Shown here: piece by piece, positions 44,897 through 54,077 of the stretch
Numbering within the stretch: the first letter of the stretch is position 1
How the letters are laid out: every line of letters begins with the position of its first letter
Program-made: the position numbers and the translations under genes
The notes under the pieces: model-generated
What the model saw: the letters and a program-made list of their open reading frames with translations, nothing else
Database searches by the model: none
What the model was told of the DNA's origin: nothing
DNA from: Betaproteobacteria bacterium
GTDB lineage: Bacteria; Pseudomonadota; Gammaproteobacteria; Burkholderiales; SG8-41
Assembly (NCBI GenBank): GCA_028292435.1
Contig: JAQGMI010000054.1
Location: 1-55,780 of the forward strand
Length of the DNA stretch: 55,780 nt
Reading direction: 5' to 3'

Positions 44897-45645
44897 GGCC
44901 GTTTTTCGCCGAGCAATGCCAGCTTCAAATAGCGGTAGTAAGCACCTTCGGCATTCGATACGGCGAGCATGAATCCCGCCCGGCCATCGAGGAAGCCGCA
45001 ACGCAGGAAATACGTGCGGATGAACGTCCACGTTCCATGGAGCACCGCGCTCGCGAGCGAGCCTTTTTTGCCTCGCTCGTGCTGCATCAGTGCGCCAGCG
45101 GTCGAGTATGCATTCATCTTGTTCAGCGCGTCGTCGAGGTCGACAATCGCTTCGTGCATCAGCGACTCGCGCATTGTGCCGACTTTGCCCTCGACGATCA
45201 GCCGCTCATGCACGAGATCGGTCGAAAACCGCGCGGCGCCGCGGCGAAAGAGGCGCGTCACATAATCGGGCCACCAGCCTGAATGCCGCATGAAACGGCC
45301 GCAATAGCTCGATAGCCGCGGCAGCTTGAACGCGGAGTAATCGTCCGGCGCCTGCATTACGCGCTCGATTTCAGCGCGCAGTTCCGGCGTAATCCATTCG
45401 TCGGCATCGAGCGAAAATACCCAGTCGCCGGTTGCGAGATCGAGCGCGCGGTTTTTCTGCGGCCCGAAGCCCGGCCAGTCGGCGGCCGTCGTGACTTTTG
45501 CTCCAAGGCGGCGTGCAATGTCCGCGGTGTTATCGGTACTGGCCGAATCGAGCACGATGACCTCGTTTGCCCACGCCGCCGAATTGAGGCACCGCTCAAT
45601 CGCGCGGCATTCATTGCGGCTGATCACGATCACGCTCAGGGTCAT
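44893..45645 (-). CDS. Glycosyltransferase family 2, WaaE/KdtX-like LPS core transferase
   Basis: 250 residues. SVIVISRNECRAIERCLNSA, VLDSASTDNTADIARRLGA, GFGPQKNRALDLATGDWVF and LDADEWITPELRAEI follow the WaaE pattern closely, as does the later CGRFMRHSGWWPDYVTRLFR. WaaE-type enzymes add glucose to inner-core heptose. Both the upstream (waaL-like) and downstream genes overlap by 4 bases, so these genes form a tightly coupled core-assembly operon. Confidence 0.87.
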   Translation of the reverse strand: MTLSVIVISRNECRAIERCLNSAAWANEVIVLDSASTDNTADIARRLGAKVTTAADWPGFGPQKNRALDLATGDWVFSLDADEWITPELRAEIERVMQAPDDYSAFKLPRLSSYCGRFMRHSGWWPDYVTRLFRRGAARFSTDLVHERLIVEGKVGTMRESLMHEAIVDLDDALNKMNAYSTAGALMQHERGKKGSLASAVLHGTWTFIRTYFLRCGFLDGRAGFMLAVSNAEGAYYRYLKLALLGEKRP

Positions 45646-46877
45646 GCGCTGCTCTCCATCGATCTCTCAGGGGACAGTTCCCCGAAGAGAAGTCCGGTTG
45701 CCCATGCGAAGAAAAGACCTTCAGTATGATCGAGCAAGAGCGAATTAAAGAGGCATCCGATCGCGAATACCAACACGAGTCCGCGTGCCATGTCGCGATA
45801 AAAAGCGGGCAGTCGGGACGCGTACCGCCACTGCATGTAAAAAAGATAGATCAAGCATGCAAGCCCGACGAGCCCGATTTGAGCCGTGATGAGCAAGTAT
45901 TCATTGTGGGGATTCACCGCTTTTTTCGTCTCCGGATCGTTAGCCGCCGCCGCATAAGCGGCGGAGAAGGAACCGGTGCCCGCGCCGAATAACGGATGCT
46001 CTTTGACTATTTTCAGGCTGGTGCGGTAAAAATCCATGCGAATGCCAATCGAAGTGGCGGAACGCTCGTCCGGTTGCCAGGCGTGCAACTCGGCGATCGC
46101 GCTGTCAACGCGTTGCTGTAAGACGCCGGAAGCAAAGTATCCGGCAGTAGCCAACACCATGCCACCGAGGGCGGCGACCATGACACCGCGCCAGCGGTAT
46201 TGCACAAGGAAAAAGTAAAGCGCCAGCGCCGCAAGTATCACATAGCCGGTGCGACTGATCACGGTGAACAGCACATTGAACGCTGCGACGAAGCTGAGCC
46301 CGATCAGCAGCAGGCGTAACTTGCGGGACGTCGTCTCGCGCGCAACGACCAGGGCGGCGAATGCGCCGAACGCCGTAAGCACGCTTTGCGTAATCGAATA
46401 CTTGAAGCCGACCGGATAACCGATGCTGTTAGGCGGCACGAATGGATTGTCGATCAACAAGCCGGATGGGGAAAAAAAAGACACAATGATCGATGCGAGC
46501 ATTGCGCCGCCAAACGCTTTGAGCGCATATTCGCGAGTCGTCTTGTCACGAAACACGCTGATAAAAATCGGCACAAACATTAAATCGACGTACTTCGCCC
46601 AATAGCGCAGGCCGTCGCCCGCATAGCGCTCGCCGTAGGCAAGACCGAGCGTCAGCAATCCAAACAAGAGGAGCGCGGGACGCGAAACCGGGTTGACCTT
46701 GATGGCCTCCCATTTGGCGCGATAGTTGCCGGCGGCCAACCATGCCAAAAGCACCAACCCCAACAGAATATTGTCCAGTGCGACCGAAATCGGAATCGAA
46801 AACCCGAGCGCGATCACGCAAGCGCGGGCGCCCGTTTCGGCAGGAGACTTCAGAAAATTCAACTTGGCAAGGCGCAT
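45642..46877 (-). CDS. O-antigen ligase-family membrane protein (WaaL-like)
   Basis: 411 residues from the ATG at 46877, with about eleven hydrophobic segments. The larger periplasmic loop near residues 270-330 contains RMDFYRTSLKIVKEHPLFGAG-type residues and GSFSAAYAAAANDPETKKAVNPHNEYLL (in separate pieces), the Wzy_C/O-antigen ligase hallmark including the essential-type His. It would join O-antigen from undecaprenyl pyrophosphate to lipid A-core. A T8 run in the coding strand (46472-46479) encodes the VSFFS region. Confidence 0.85.
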   Translation of the reverse strand: MRLAKLNFLKSPAETGARACVIALGFSIPISVALDNILLGLVLLAWLAAGNYRAKWEAIKVNPVSRPALLLFGLLTLGLAYGERYAGDGLRYWAKYVDLMFVPIFISVFRDKTTREYALKAFGGAMLASIIVSFFSPSGLLIDNPFVPPNSIGYPVGFKYSITQSVLTAFGAFAALVVARETTSRKLRLLLIGLSFVAAFNVLFTVISRTGYVILAALALYFFLVQYRWRGVMVAALGGMVLATAGYFASGVLQQRVDSAIAELHAWQPDERSATSIGIRMDFYRTSLKIVKEHPLFGAGTGSFSAAYAAAANDPETKKAVNPHNEYLLITAQIGLVGLACLIYLFYMQWRYASRLPAFYRDMARGLVLVFAIGCLFNSLLLDHTEGLFFAWATGLLFGELSPERSMESSA

Positions 46878-46953
46878 GGTTGATGATGAAAACCGCGCCC
46901 ATTCTACGGGATTCGTCCTGCCGCCGTGGGCGGATGGCCACCCGAATTCCGGT

Positions 46954-48771
46954 TCAGTCGCGGCGGTATTCGGGTAACCAGCGAGCAAGATCGCTACGCA
47001 CCTGGTCGTCAGGCGCATGCGTGTACCGGCCAAGCCACTCGAGCACTTCGCCTAGCCACTGTCCGTTTTCCTGCCGCGCTTTGGCGATCCGCAATTTCGC
47101 ATGCGGCGTCGGCAGCGTGTTTTCATCCGCGGCGAGCAGCTCTTCATACAGCTTTTCGCCGGGCCGCAATCCGCTGTAAACAATCTTGATGTCATCTTCG
47201 GCGAAACCGGAGAGGCGAATCAGATCGCGCGCAAGATCCGCAATCAACACCGGTTCGCCCATGTCGAGAACGAAAATGTCGCCGCCTTTGCCCATCAAGC
47301 CGGCTTGCAACACGAGTTGAGCCGCCTCCGGGATCGACATGAAATAGCGGCGGATCTCCGGATGAGTAACAGTCACCGGGCCGCCCGCCAGAATCTGCTC
47401 GCGAAATTTTGGAATGACGCTGCCGGTGCTGCCCAGAACGTTACCGAATCGCACCATCACGAAGCGCATGCCTTGCTTGGCCTGCAGCGACTGGCAGACC
47501 ATCTCGGCGAGACGCTTCGTAGCGCCCATGACGCTGGTCGGATTGATCGCCTTGTCGGTCGAGATAAATACGAATTTTTCGACGCCGTTTTGGGCGGCGG
47601 CATTGGCTACGGTGTAAGTACCGCCAACGTTATTGCACACGGCCTGCCACGCGTTTTCACTTTCCATCAGGGGCACGTGCTTGTACGCCGCGGCGTGAAA
47701 CAGGACTGACGGCTTTTGATCGTTGATAACGTGCTCGACGCGAGCGCGATCCTTCACATCGCCGATCGCGCACACGAGATTAAGCGCCGGATATTTGAGG
47801 CGGAATTCCTGCTCGATCGAATACATTGCGTATTCGTTGAGTTCGAACAATACAAGCGTCCGCGGCGAAAAACGCGCCAATTGGCGGCACAGCTCGCTGC
47901 CGATCGACCCGCCGGCACCGGTAACCATGACGACACGGTCGGTGATCCACTCCTTAAGTCCCGCCGTATCGAGAACTACCGGATCGCGGCCCAACAGATC
48001 GTCGAGCTCAACGTGGCGAATCTGGGATACGGTGACCTTGCCGCTCATCAAGTCATCGTACGACGGCACAGTCATCACTTTCAGATTCGCCGTATTGCAG
48101 ATCTCAAGCGCGCGACGGCGCACGCTGTGCGGTACGCCAGGCATCGCAATGATGGCGTGGCGTACGCCGAGTTTTTCGATGTGGTCCGGTAGATTCTGGA
48201 TCGCGCCGAGAATGCGCACGCCTTGCAACTGGCGTCCGATTTTTGCCTGGTCGTCGTCAAAGACCGCCGCCACCCGCCATTGCTTGCTGGTAGAAAGCTC
48301 CTTGATCAGGTTGACTGCGGCCACGCCCGCGCCGATGACGGCAAGCGGTTCACGTCGTGATGTGCTGATTGCGTTCAAGCTCTGTTCCCGCCACATCCGG
48401 TACGCGAGGCGGCTGCCGCCCATGATCATGACGAGCAGGATGGGACTGATAATGAGGACCGAGCGCGGCACAAATATCCGCGCCATAAACATGAACGCGG
48501 CGACCACGATTGCCGCCACCGCCACCGCGCTGATGATGCGTCTCAAATCCGGCACGCTGGCAAACCGCCAGAGGCCCCGATAGAGACCGAAGGTCCAGAA
48601 TGAAAAGGCGTATGTGGGTATGACCCATGCGAGCGAGAACGCGGCGACGCCCACGTAAAAATCCGGAATATCGAGGTTGAAGCGCAGCCAAAACGCCGCG
48701 AACCAGGCAAGCGCGCACGCAGCCAAATCGTGAGCAAAGGCGAGCCAGGTGCGCCAGTTCGGCCGGATCAT
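46954..48771 (-). CDS. UDP-GlcNAc 4,6-dehydratase, membrane-bound (WbpM/CapD-like)
   Basis: 605 residues from the ATG at 48771 (ATGA overlap with wbpL-like gene). Four N-terminal membrane helices, a CoA-binding-like Rossmann region (AVIGAGVAAVNLIKEL), then a dehydratase domain with VTGAGGSIGSELCRQ and the SMK-type catalytic set: Ser in FISTDKA and Met-x3-Lys in VMGATKRLAE, where most SDR enzymes have Tyr. It makes UDP-4-keto-6-deoxy-GlcNAc, precursor of D-QuiNAc or D-FucNAc. Neighbouring wbpL- and wbpV/K-like genes complete that pathway. Confidence 0.9.
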   Translation of the reverse strand: MIRPNWRTWLAFAHDLAACALAWFAAFWLRFNLDIPDFYVGVAAFSLAWVIPTYAFSFWTFGLYRGLWRFASVPDLRRIISAVAVAAIVVAAFMFMARIFVPRSVLIISPILLVMIMGGSRLAYRMWREQSLNAISTSRREPLAVIGAGVAAVNLIKELSTSKQWRVAAVFDDDQAKIGRQLQGVRILGAIQNLPDHIEKLGVRHAIIAMPGVPHSVRRRALEICNTANLKVMTVPSYDDLMSGKVTVSQIRHVELDDLLGRDPVVLDTAGLKEWITDRVVMVTGAGGSIGSELCRQLARFSPRTLVLFELNEYAMYSIEQEFRLKYPALNLVCAIGDVKDRARVEHVINDQKPSVLFHAAAYKHVPLMESENAWQAVCNNVGGTYTVANAAAQNGVEKFVFISTDKAINPTSVMGATKRLAEMVCQSLQAKQGMRFVMVRFGNVLGSTGSVIPKFREQILAGGPVTVTHPEIRRYFMSIPEAAQLVLQAGLMGKGGDIFVLDMGEPVLIADLARDLIRLSGFAEDDIKIVYSGLRPGEKLYEELLAADENTLPTPHAKLRIAKARQENGQWLGEVLEWLGRYTHAPDDQVRSDLARWLPEYRRD

Positions 48772-49754
48772 GCGGCTTCCACTTTCGCGCTGCGCCAACG
48801 CAAATCGATCAGCGCCATCAATACAACGTAAATCGCAGCCGCGCCGGCAAGCATCATGAACTGATGACCAGCGTCTGCATCCAGTGCGAGCAAAGCCAGG
48901 AGGGCGCCGCCGATCATGAGCGCATATTCCGCGAGCGCGGTTTTACGGTGCCCCCACCCGAGCCGGACGAGACGTTGATAGAAATGGCTGCGATGCGCCT
49001 GCCAGACTTTCTCGCGACGCAGGAGTCGGCGCACAAGTGTAACGCTCGCATCAAGGATGAACGGCGCAAAGACGAGCAGCGGAAACCACGCAGGCCACAC
49101 CGCGCGATGCCAACCCAGACTGCCGATTGCGCCCGCGAGAAATCCCAACGGAATCGATCCGACATCGCCGAGGAAAAGGCGGGCGGGCGGAAAATTGAAA
49201 AGCAGAAATCCGAGCGAAGAGGCCGCCAGTCCGACGCTGATCAGCGCCATGTCACCTTCGCCAGCTTGCCAGGCGGCCACGCAGTAGGCGCCGAAGCCGC
49301 AGACGGCCATGCCGCCGGCAAGTCCATCGGAACCGTCCATGAAATTATAAAGGTTGGTCATCCAGGCAATAAGAACGCCGATCAGCACGAGCGACAGTAG
49401 TGGAGTGCCAGACAGGAAGGACCAGATGAACGCGACCGCCGCCAAGAAGTGCGTCATCAATCGCGTGAACGCCGAGAGGCTGCGCCAATCATCCCAGAAC
49501 GAAATTGCTGAAAGCGCAATTGCGATACCCAGCAATATCGATACCTGCAGGTTTATGAATACCATCCCGCCGGCGACGGCCCCCGCCATCACGGCGAGGC
49601 CGCCGCCGCGCGGCACCGGGGTTTGATGCAACGAACGTTGGTTCGGCTCATCGTGCGGGAGCCATGCCGGGTGGCGCGTCATCCACCATGCGAGAAGCGC
49701 TGAAGTCAGGCAGCTGATGACCGCGACGGCGCTCAGGAGTAAGGATGCGCTCAC
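48768..49754 (-). CDS. Polyprenyl-phosphate N-acetylhexosamine-1-phosphate transferase (WbpL/WecA-type GT4)
   Basis: 328 residues, about ten membrane helices, MraY/WecA superfamily. Motifs: RSLHQTPVPRGGGLAVM, ISFWDDWRSL, NLYNFMDGSDGLAGG, FLGDVGSIPLGFL and the loop motif HRSHFYQRLVRLG. WbpL-type enzymes start O-antigen synthesis by moving a HexNAc-1-phosphate (FucNAc/QuiNAc or GlcNAc) to undecaprenyl phosphate. It stands directly before the WbpM-like gene, as in Pseudomonas aeruginosa O-antigen loci. Confidence 0.9.
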   Translation of the reverse strand: MSASLLLSAVAVISCLTSALLAWWMTRHPAWLPHDEPNQRSLHQTPVPRGGGLAVMAGAVAGGMVFINLQVSILLGIAIALSAISFWDDWRSLSAFTRLMTHFLAAVAFIWSFLSGTPLLSLVLIGVLIAWMTNLYNFMDGSDGLAGGMAVCGFGAYCVAAWQAGEGDMALISVGLAASSLGFLLFNFPPARLFLGDVGSIPLGFLAGAIGSLGWHRAVWPAWFPLLVFAPFILDASVTLVRRLLRREKVWQAHRSHFYQRLVRLGWGHRKTALAEYALMIGGALLALLALDADAGHQFMMLAGAAAIYVVLMALIDLRWRSAKVEAA

Positions 49755-49759
49755 TCAGT

Positions 49760-50842
49760 TCAAAAGAAATTCGTTATGCGGCTGCGCAGGGTGTTGATGA
49801 CAATCGTCGAGGGCGCAAAATTCTCCTCGAGTTCATAGCGACCCGACCAAGGCTGCGACACCGCCGTAATCACCGACTCGACAATATTGTGCGAGTCGAG
49901 ACCGGCAATGATATGCGCGCCACCCTCCACCGTTTCGGGTCTTTCGGTCGTCATGCGCAGACTGACGCACGGGATTTTGTAAAAGTAGGACTCTTCCGGT
50001 GCCGTTCCCGAATCAGAAAGAATGCAATAGCAATCCATCATGAGCCGATTGAAATCATAAAAACCCAACGGTGCCATGATACGAACGCCGTCGGGGATCT
50101 TGATGTTGGCTACCTTGCTCCGGGTGCGCGGGTGCATCGGATAGATCACCTCGCGCTTGAATTTACGGTGGAGTTCACCGAGCGCGCCGATAATGGCATT
50201 CAGAGTCGCTGGATTGTCGACGTTCTCGCTCCGGTGCGCCGTCACCAGGAAGTACTCTTTAGGCGAGAGCTTGAGGCGCTGTTGAATATCGCTCGCCTGG
50301 ATCTGCGGCAGGAACGCGCGCATAGCCTCGTATGTCGGGTTGCCGGTCAGGAAGATTTTTGACGGATGGATGTTTTCGCGCAGCAGGTTTTCACGGTGAT
50401 AAGCGTTATAGGGCAGCAAAATATCGCTTATATGATCGATGAGCACGCGGTTGCGCTGCTCTGGCATGCGCTTGTCCCAGGCGCGCAGGCCGGCTTCCAT
50501 GTGAAATATCTTGACGCCATGATGTGACGCCGGCATCACCGCGAGACCGCTATAGGTGTCGCCGAGCACGAGCAGCGCGTCTGGCTTCACTTTGCGAATC
50601 AATTCGTCGGATTTGAGAACCACGTCGGCGACTTCGCGGCCGTAACTGGACGTGTCGATCTGAAGCTCGTAATCCGGCTTGCGCAGTTGCAGATCCTGAA
50701 AGAAAAAATCCTTGAGCTCGGGCGTAAAGTTCTGCCCGGTGTGGACCATGATGTGATCGAAGTTCAACTCGTCGAGCTTTTTGAGCGTCGACCACATCTT
50801 GATCATTTCCGGGCGGGTGCCGAAGATTGAAAGCACTTTCAT
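49760..50842 (-). CDS. UDP-N-acetyl-6-deoxyhexosamine 2-epimerase (WbvD/FnlC/CapG-like)
   Basis: 360 residues of the UDP-GlcNAc 2-epimerase fold (IFGTRPEMIKMWSTLKKL, HTGQNFTPELKDFFF, MEAGLRAWDKRMPEQRNRV, TAHRSENVD, SDSGTAPEESYFYKIPCVSLR). These variants differ from WecB (HTGQN against GSGQH; RMPEQ against NPFPEE) and match the FnlC/CapG/WbvD group that acts last in UDP-L-FucNAc or UDP-L-QuiNAc synthesis. With the WbvB- and RmlD-like genes at 52144 and 53208 it completes that trio, although a reductase gene stands between them. The 211-nt upstream gap has no clear gene and no good Shine-Dalgarno sequence. Confidence 0.85.
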   Translation of the reverse strand: MKVLSIFGTRPEMIKMWSTLKKLDELNFDHIMVHTGQNFTPELKDFFFQDLQLRKPDYELQIDTSSYGREVADVVLKSDELIRKVKPDALLVLGDTYSGLAVMPASHHGVKIFHMEAGLRAWDKRMPEQRNRVLIDHISDILLPYNAYHRENLLRENIHPSKIFLTGNPTYEAMRAFLPQIQASDIQQRLKLSPKEYFLVTAHRSENVDNPATLNAIIGALGELHRKFKREVIYPMHPRTRSKVANIKIPDGVRIMAPLGFYDFNRLMMDCYCILSDSGTAPEESYFYKIPCVSLRMTTERPETVEGGAHIIAGLDSHNIVESVITAVSQPWSGRYELEENFAPSTIVINTLRSRITNFF

Positions 50843-51053
50843 GAGGGTTGTCGATCCATAAGATAAATTGGATTTACGAAGGTGCCGACCGGGGCCACCT
50901 TACTCCGACCGGGAATCTGCTCTATAGCGAGGCCCTCCCAGAAAGCGAAAATCTCGAGAACTACCAAGTCAGCCATGGGTTAGCGAATTGTGATGATCCA
51001 ACTGTGAAATGGAAAGAGACGGAAAACCCCGCCCGATATGGCGCCGTTTCCTT

Positions 51054-52016
51054 TTATTTTTGGGTGTCGAGAAACCAGCGCGCAGTATCCTCGAGGCCAT
51101 GCTCTACAGTAAATGGCGGATTCCATTGCAATTGCCGCTTTATGTGAGAGCAATCAATGGACAGCGATTCTACCATTCGACTTACCTCGGCGCCTTTGCC
51201 GGTGATTTTTCCCAATGCGAGCAGCATTGGCACGGGAAAGCGGATTAAGTGTGGCCTGACTCCGAGCGCGGCTGCGATCATGGCAATCAATTGCGGAGTG
51301 GAAAGATCATGGCCGTCGCTGAGCAGGAAGGTTTTCGTGGACCCGTTTGGTGTCGCCAGACACTTTTCAATCGCACTAACCAGGTTACCGACATACAGCA
51401 GACTACGCGAATTTTCGACGCTCGCGAATGGCAATGGCAGGCGACGACAGACCAGTTTCATCAAACGCAAGAAGTTGCCTTTGACCCCGGGGCCATAAAC
51501 GAGCGGCGGCCGTAAAGTCGTGACAGCCATCGGCGTTCCTGCACAGATCTCGCTTAGGCCATGCTCTGCGGACAACTTGGATGATGCGTATGGATCGAGC
51601 GGCGCGGGCGCATCGCCTTCGGAAAAAGGCGCTGCGGAGGTAAGTTCGCCTTGTACCTTGATCGTACTGAGGAACACAAAATTCGCAACGCCGTGGCGCA
51701 CGGCGGCGCGCGCAAGCGCAGCAGTGGCGGCCGTATTGTCGCGCATGTAGTTGGCATAAGCTTGCGGCGTGGATTTCTGCATGACGTGCACGCGCGCGGC
51801 CAGGTGTACGACAGCATCCGCGGCCAGTAGCACGCGGCTCCACTCTGTTTCGCTGGAGATATCTGCAATCGTTTGAACGATGGCGTAGTTCCGAAGTTCT
51901 GGGCCGCACGTTCCTGGACGTACAACGGCCCGCACGCTCCAGCCGCTACGTGCCAGATGCGCGCATAAGTACCGGCCGATAAATCCGTTGGCTCCGGTGA
52001 CCACGACTCTTTTCAT
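51054..52016 (-). CDS. SDR-family UDP-4-keto-6-deoxy-HexNAc 4-reductase (WbpV/WbpK-like)
   Basis: 320 residues, extended SDR: VVVTGANGFIGRYLCAHLARS binds NAD(P), the catalytic residues lie in VFLSTIKVQGE and DPYASSKLSAEHGL (YxxxK), and RPPLVYGPGVKGNFLRLM is the substrate-side block of WbpV/WbpK-type proteins. These reduce the WbpM product to UDP-D-QuiNAc (WbpV) or UDP-D-FucNAc (WbpK); sequence by eye does not separate the two. Gaps of 127 and 211 nt flank it, unlike the overlapping genes around, which hints at insertion into the wbv-type gene set. Confidence 0.83.
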   Translation of the reverse strand: MKRVVVTGANGFIGRYLCAHLARSGWSVRAVVRPGTCGPELRNYAIVQTIADISSETEWSRVLLAADAVVHLAARVHVMQKSTPQAYANYMRDNTAATAALARAAVRHGVANFVFLSTIKVQGELTSAAPFSEGDAPAPLDPYASSKLSAEHGLSEICAGTPMAVTTLRPPLVYGPGVKGNFLRLMKLVCRRLPLPFASVENSRSLLYVGNLVSAIEKCLATPNGSTKTFLLSDGHDLSTPQLIAMIAAALGVRPHLIRFPVPMLLALGKITGKGAEVSRMVESLSIDCSHIKRQLQWNPPFTVEHGLEDTARWFLDTQK

Positions 52017-52143
52017 GGGGGGCTCTGCCGGCGAAGGTAGACCATCACCATCGGGCGGCGGTTTTTCAGGTTTCGGGTTGGACGTCAGCCGCGCGGCGCT
52101 GAATACATTGTGACCGTATATGCCGAGAAGCGTTCAGTGCTGG

Positions 52144-53211
52144 CTAACGCAGAAGCTCTTCCCACTCCGGGCCTTGCGCATTCTCGAGCATCAGACGGTG
52201 CTTTTTGAGCAAACTGACAGTGTTTTTGAAATCCGCCACGTTGTCCGCGGAACTCAACTCCTTAGTCAAGGCCGAGCGCACCTTATTGCCGTTGAGTTTG
52301 AGTTCTGGGAGCATCGGCAGAATGGCAAAGTAATTGCCTCGCTTCACGCAGTGGTGGGCCTCCTCGTCCGAGACCATGATCTCGTGCATTTTTTCGCCTG
52401 GGCGAATTCCCACGATTTTGGTTTTAATCGGGCGCTCGCCGATCAAAGCTCGGGCGATGTTCTCAACGGTGGCCGCAGGCGCGTTGGGCACGTATGTTTC
52501 CCCCGGTTTCGCGCCTTTGAGCGCGGCAAACACAGTATCCACCGCCTGATCGAGGCTCAACAAGAAGCGCGTCATGTCAGGAACAGTGATCGTTACGGGC
52601 CCACCATTCCGAATTTGATCGTGGAACAGCGGTATCACAGAGCCGCGCGAGGCGAGCACATTGCCATACCGTACGCAGATGAACCGGGTTTTCGGGTTGA
52701 GAATATTGGCTGAAATGAAAATGCGTTCCTGCAGGGATTTGGTCATTCCCATCACGTTCACGGGCTTGCAGGCCTTGTCAGTGCTGATGCCAATCACGGT
52801 ATTGACTGGGTAATTATTTTCTTCGATCGCCCGCACGATGTTGTGCGCGCCCACGCAGTTGGTCATCAAGGCCTGCATCGGGAAGTACTCGCACGTTGGT
52901 ACTTGTTTGAGTGCAGCCGCATTGACGACGATGTCGGCCGATTTGACCGCGCTGCAGATATCGGAATAACTGCGCACATCGCCAATCCGGAATTCGAGCA
53001 CGTTCATGAAATTGCGGAAAATGACTTCGTCAGTAGTGACGGCGCGATGCAAATAGGACATCCGCATTTCGTGCTGCTTCGCTTCGTCGCGGGAAAACAC
53101 GATGACTTTTTTGGGCGTCCCCTGGGCGCCGGCCAGCACGCGTCGAACGAACGTCTTGCCCATCGACCCCGTACCACCGGTGACTAAAATCGTTTTGCCC
53201 TCGAACGTCAT
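52144..53211 (-). CDS. UDP-GlcNAc 4,6-dehydratase/5-epimerase (WbvB/FnlA/CapE-like)
   Basis: 355 residues from the ATG at 53211 (ATGA overlap with the RmlD-like gene). ILVTGGTGSMGKTFVRRVL, FSRDEAKQHEMRM, NAAALKQVPTCEYFPMQA, ISTDKACKPVNVMGMTKSLQE and RYGNVLASRGSVIPLF are typical, with Met-x3-Lys in place of Tyr-x3-Lys. The enzyme makes a UDP-4-keto-6-deoxy sugar of L configuration from UDP-GlcNAc, the first step to UDP-L-FucNAc or UDP-L-QuiNAc. It is soluble, unlike the membrane-bound WbpM-like dehydratase at 46954. Confidence 0.88.
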   Translation of the reverse strand: MTFEGKTILVTGGTGSMGKTFVRRVLAGAQGTPKKVIVFSRDEAKQHEMRMSYLHRAVTTDEVIFRNFMNVLEFRIGDVRSYSDICSAVKSADIVVNAAALKQVPTCEYFPMQALMTNCVGAHNIVRAIEENNYPVNTVIGISTDKACKPVNVMGMTKSLQERIFISANILNPKTRFICVRYGNVLASRGSVIPLFHDQIRNGGPVTITVPDMTRFLLSLDQAVDTVFAALKGAKPGETYVPNAPAATVENIARALIGERPIKTKIVGIRPGEKMHEIMVSDEEAHHCVKRGNYFAILPMLPELKLNGNKVRSALTKELSSADNVADFKNTVSLLKKHRLMLENAQGPEWEELLR

Positions 53212-54077
53212 TGCTTGGTTCCCATTGGTAGGTCCGCGACCAATTCTTCGATCATTTCTTTCCAGGTCGGAGGTTCGTAATCGAAGTCTTTGCGGAAACG
53301 CGTTGAGTCGAGGCTGCGATTGCACTTGAAATCGGTGTTCGGAGTTACTTCGATTGGCAGCTTAAGCTCTTGTTTAATTAAATTGAGCAAATCGTACTTA
53401 CTAATAGGATAGCTCGACACGTGATAGATGCCGGAAGCGGTTGGATACTCCGCTATAAGCTTTTCGATCACACGGCTAAGCTCGATGGTCGTGAACCCGG
53501 AAAAAATGGCGTTCTTATATCCCTTTATCTGCTGCTTTTGCATCAGGAACCACTCGAACAGGCCGGATCTGCGCGCCAGCTCCCTGCCTATGATTGACGT
53601 GCGCAACGTGATGCAGCCCGGTTCAACCACTTCGCCCAGCAATTTACTGTGGCCATAGACGTCGATTGGATCCGGCTCATCCGTTTCTTTGTAACTCCCC
53701 TTGCGCCCGGAGAACACGCAGTCAGTGCTGATATGGATGAAGTGCGCGCGAATAGCTTTGCAAATCGCAACCAATCGGTGCGGCAGCAACGCGTTTATTT
53801 CAAGATTTGGAATCGGATCGAGACCGTCCGGACGCTGCTTGACCACGCCTACTGCATTAATCACGGCATCGGGATGGAAGTCCGCCAGCACATCGATCAT
53901 ACGATCGGTCACCCTGACGTCAACGCTGCTGTAGCTGTTTTGCACATCGTAATGGCCAAACTGGCGGTACGCCGATAGTTCCCGCCGGAGAGTGACGCGG
54001 ACTTCGTGAGAACGGGACAAGGTGCTGAGCAGGCGATGCCCCAGCATTCCGTCACCTCCCAGTATCAGGATGCGCAT
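53208..54077 (-). CDS. RmlD-like 4-keto reductase (WbvR-like) for UDP-L-6-deoxy-HexNAc
   Basis: 289 residues, SDR of the RmlD type: MRILILGGDGMLGHRLLSTL, INAVGVVKQRPD, HISTDCVFSGRKGSY and the catalytic DVYGHSKLLGE (YxxxK). It lacks the cupin domain of CapF/WbjC/FnlB, which in L-FucNAc pathways acts at this step, so the WbvR-type route to UDP-L-RhaNAc and UDP-L-QuiNAc fits better. It begins inside the end of the GT4 gene (13-base overlap), directly after an A8 run. Lower G+C than the catabolic genes, by eye. Confidence 0.83.
   Translation of the reverse strand: MRILILGGDGMLGHRLLSTLSRSHEVRVTLRRELSAYRQFGHYDVQNSYSSVDVRVTDRMIDVLADFHPDAVINAVGVVKQRPDGLDPIPNLEINALLPHRLVAICKAIRAHFIHISTDCVFSGRKGSYKETDEPDPIDVYGHSKLLGEVVEPGCITLRTSIIGRELARRSGLFEWFLMQKQQIKGYKNAIFSGFTTIELSRVIEKLIAEYPTASGIYHVSSYPISKYDLLNLIKQELKLPIEVTPNTDFKCNRSLDSTRFRKDFDYEPPTWKEMIEELVADLPMGTKQ

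Noticed and set aside
50848..51147. Plus-strand frame of 99 residues partly in the gap between the WbvD- and WbpV/K-like genes
   Set aside because: Half lies antisense to the reductase gene, no ribosome-binding site or recognisable motif; kept only as a possible remnant mentioned under findings.
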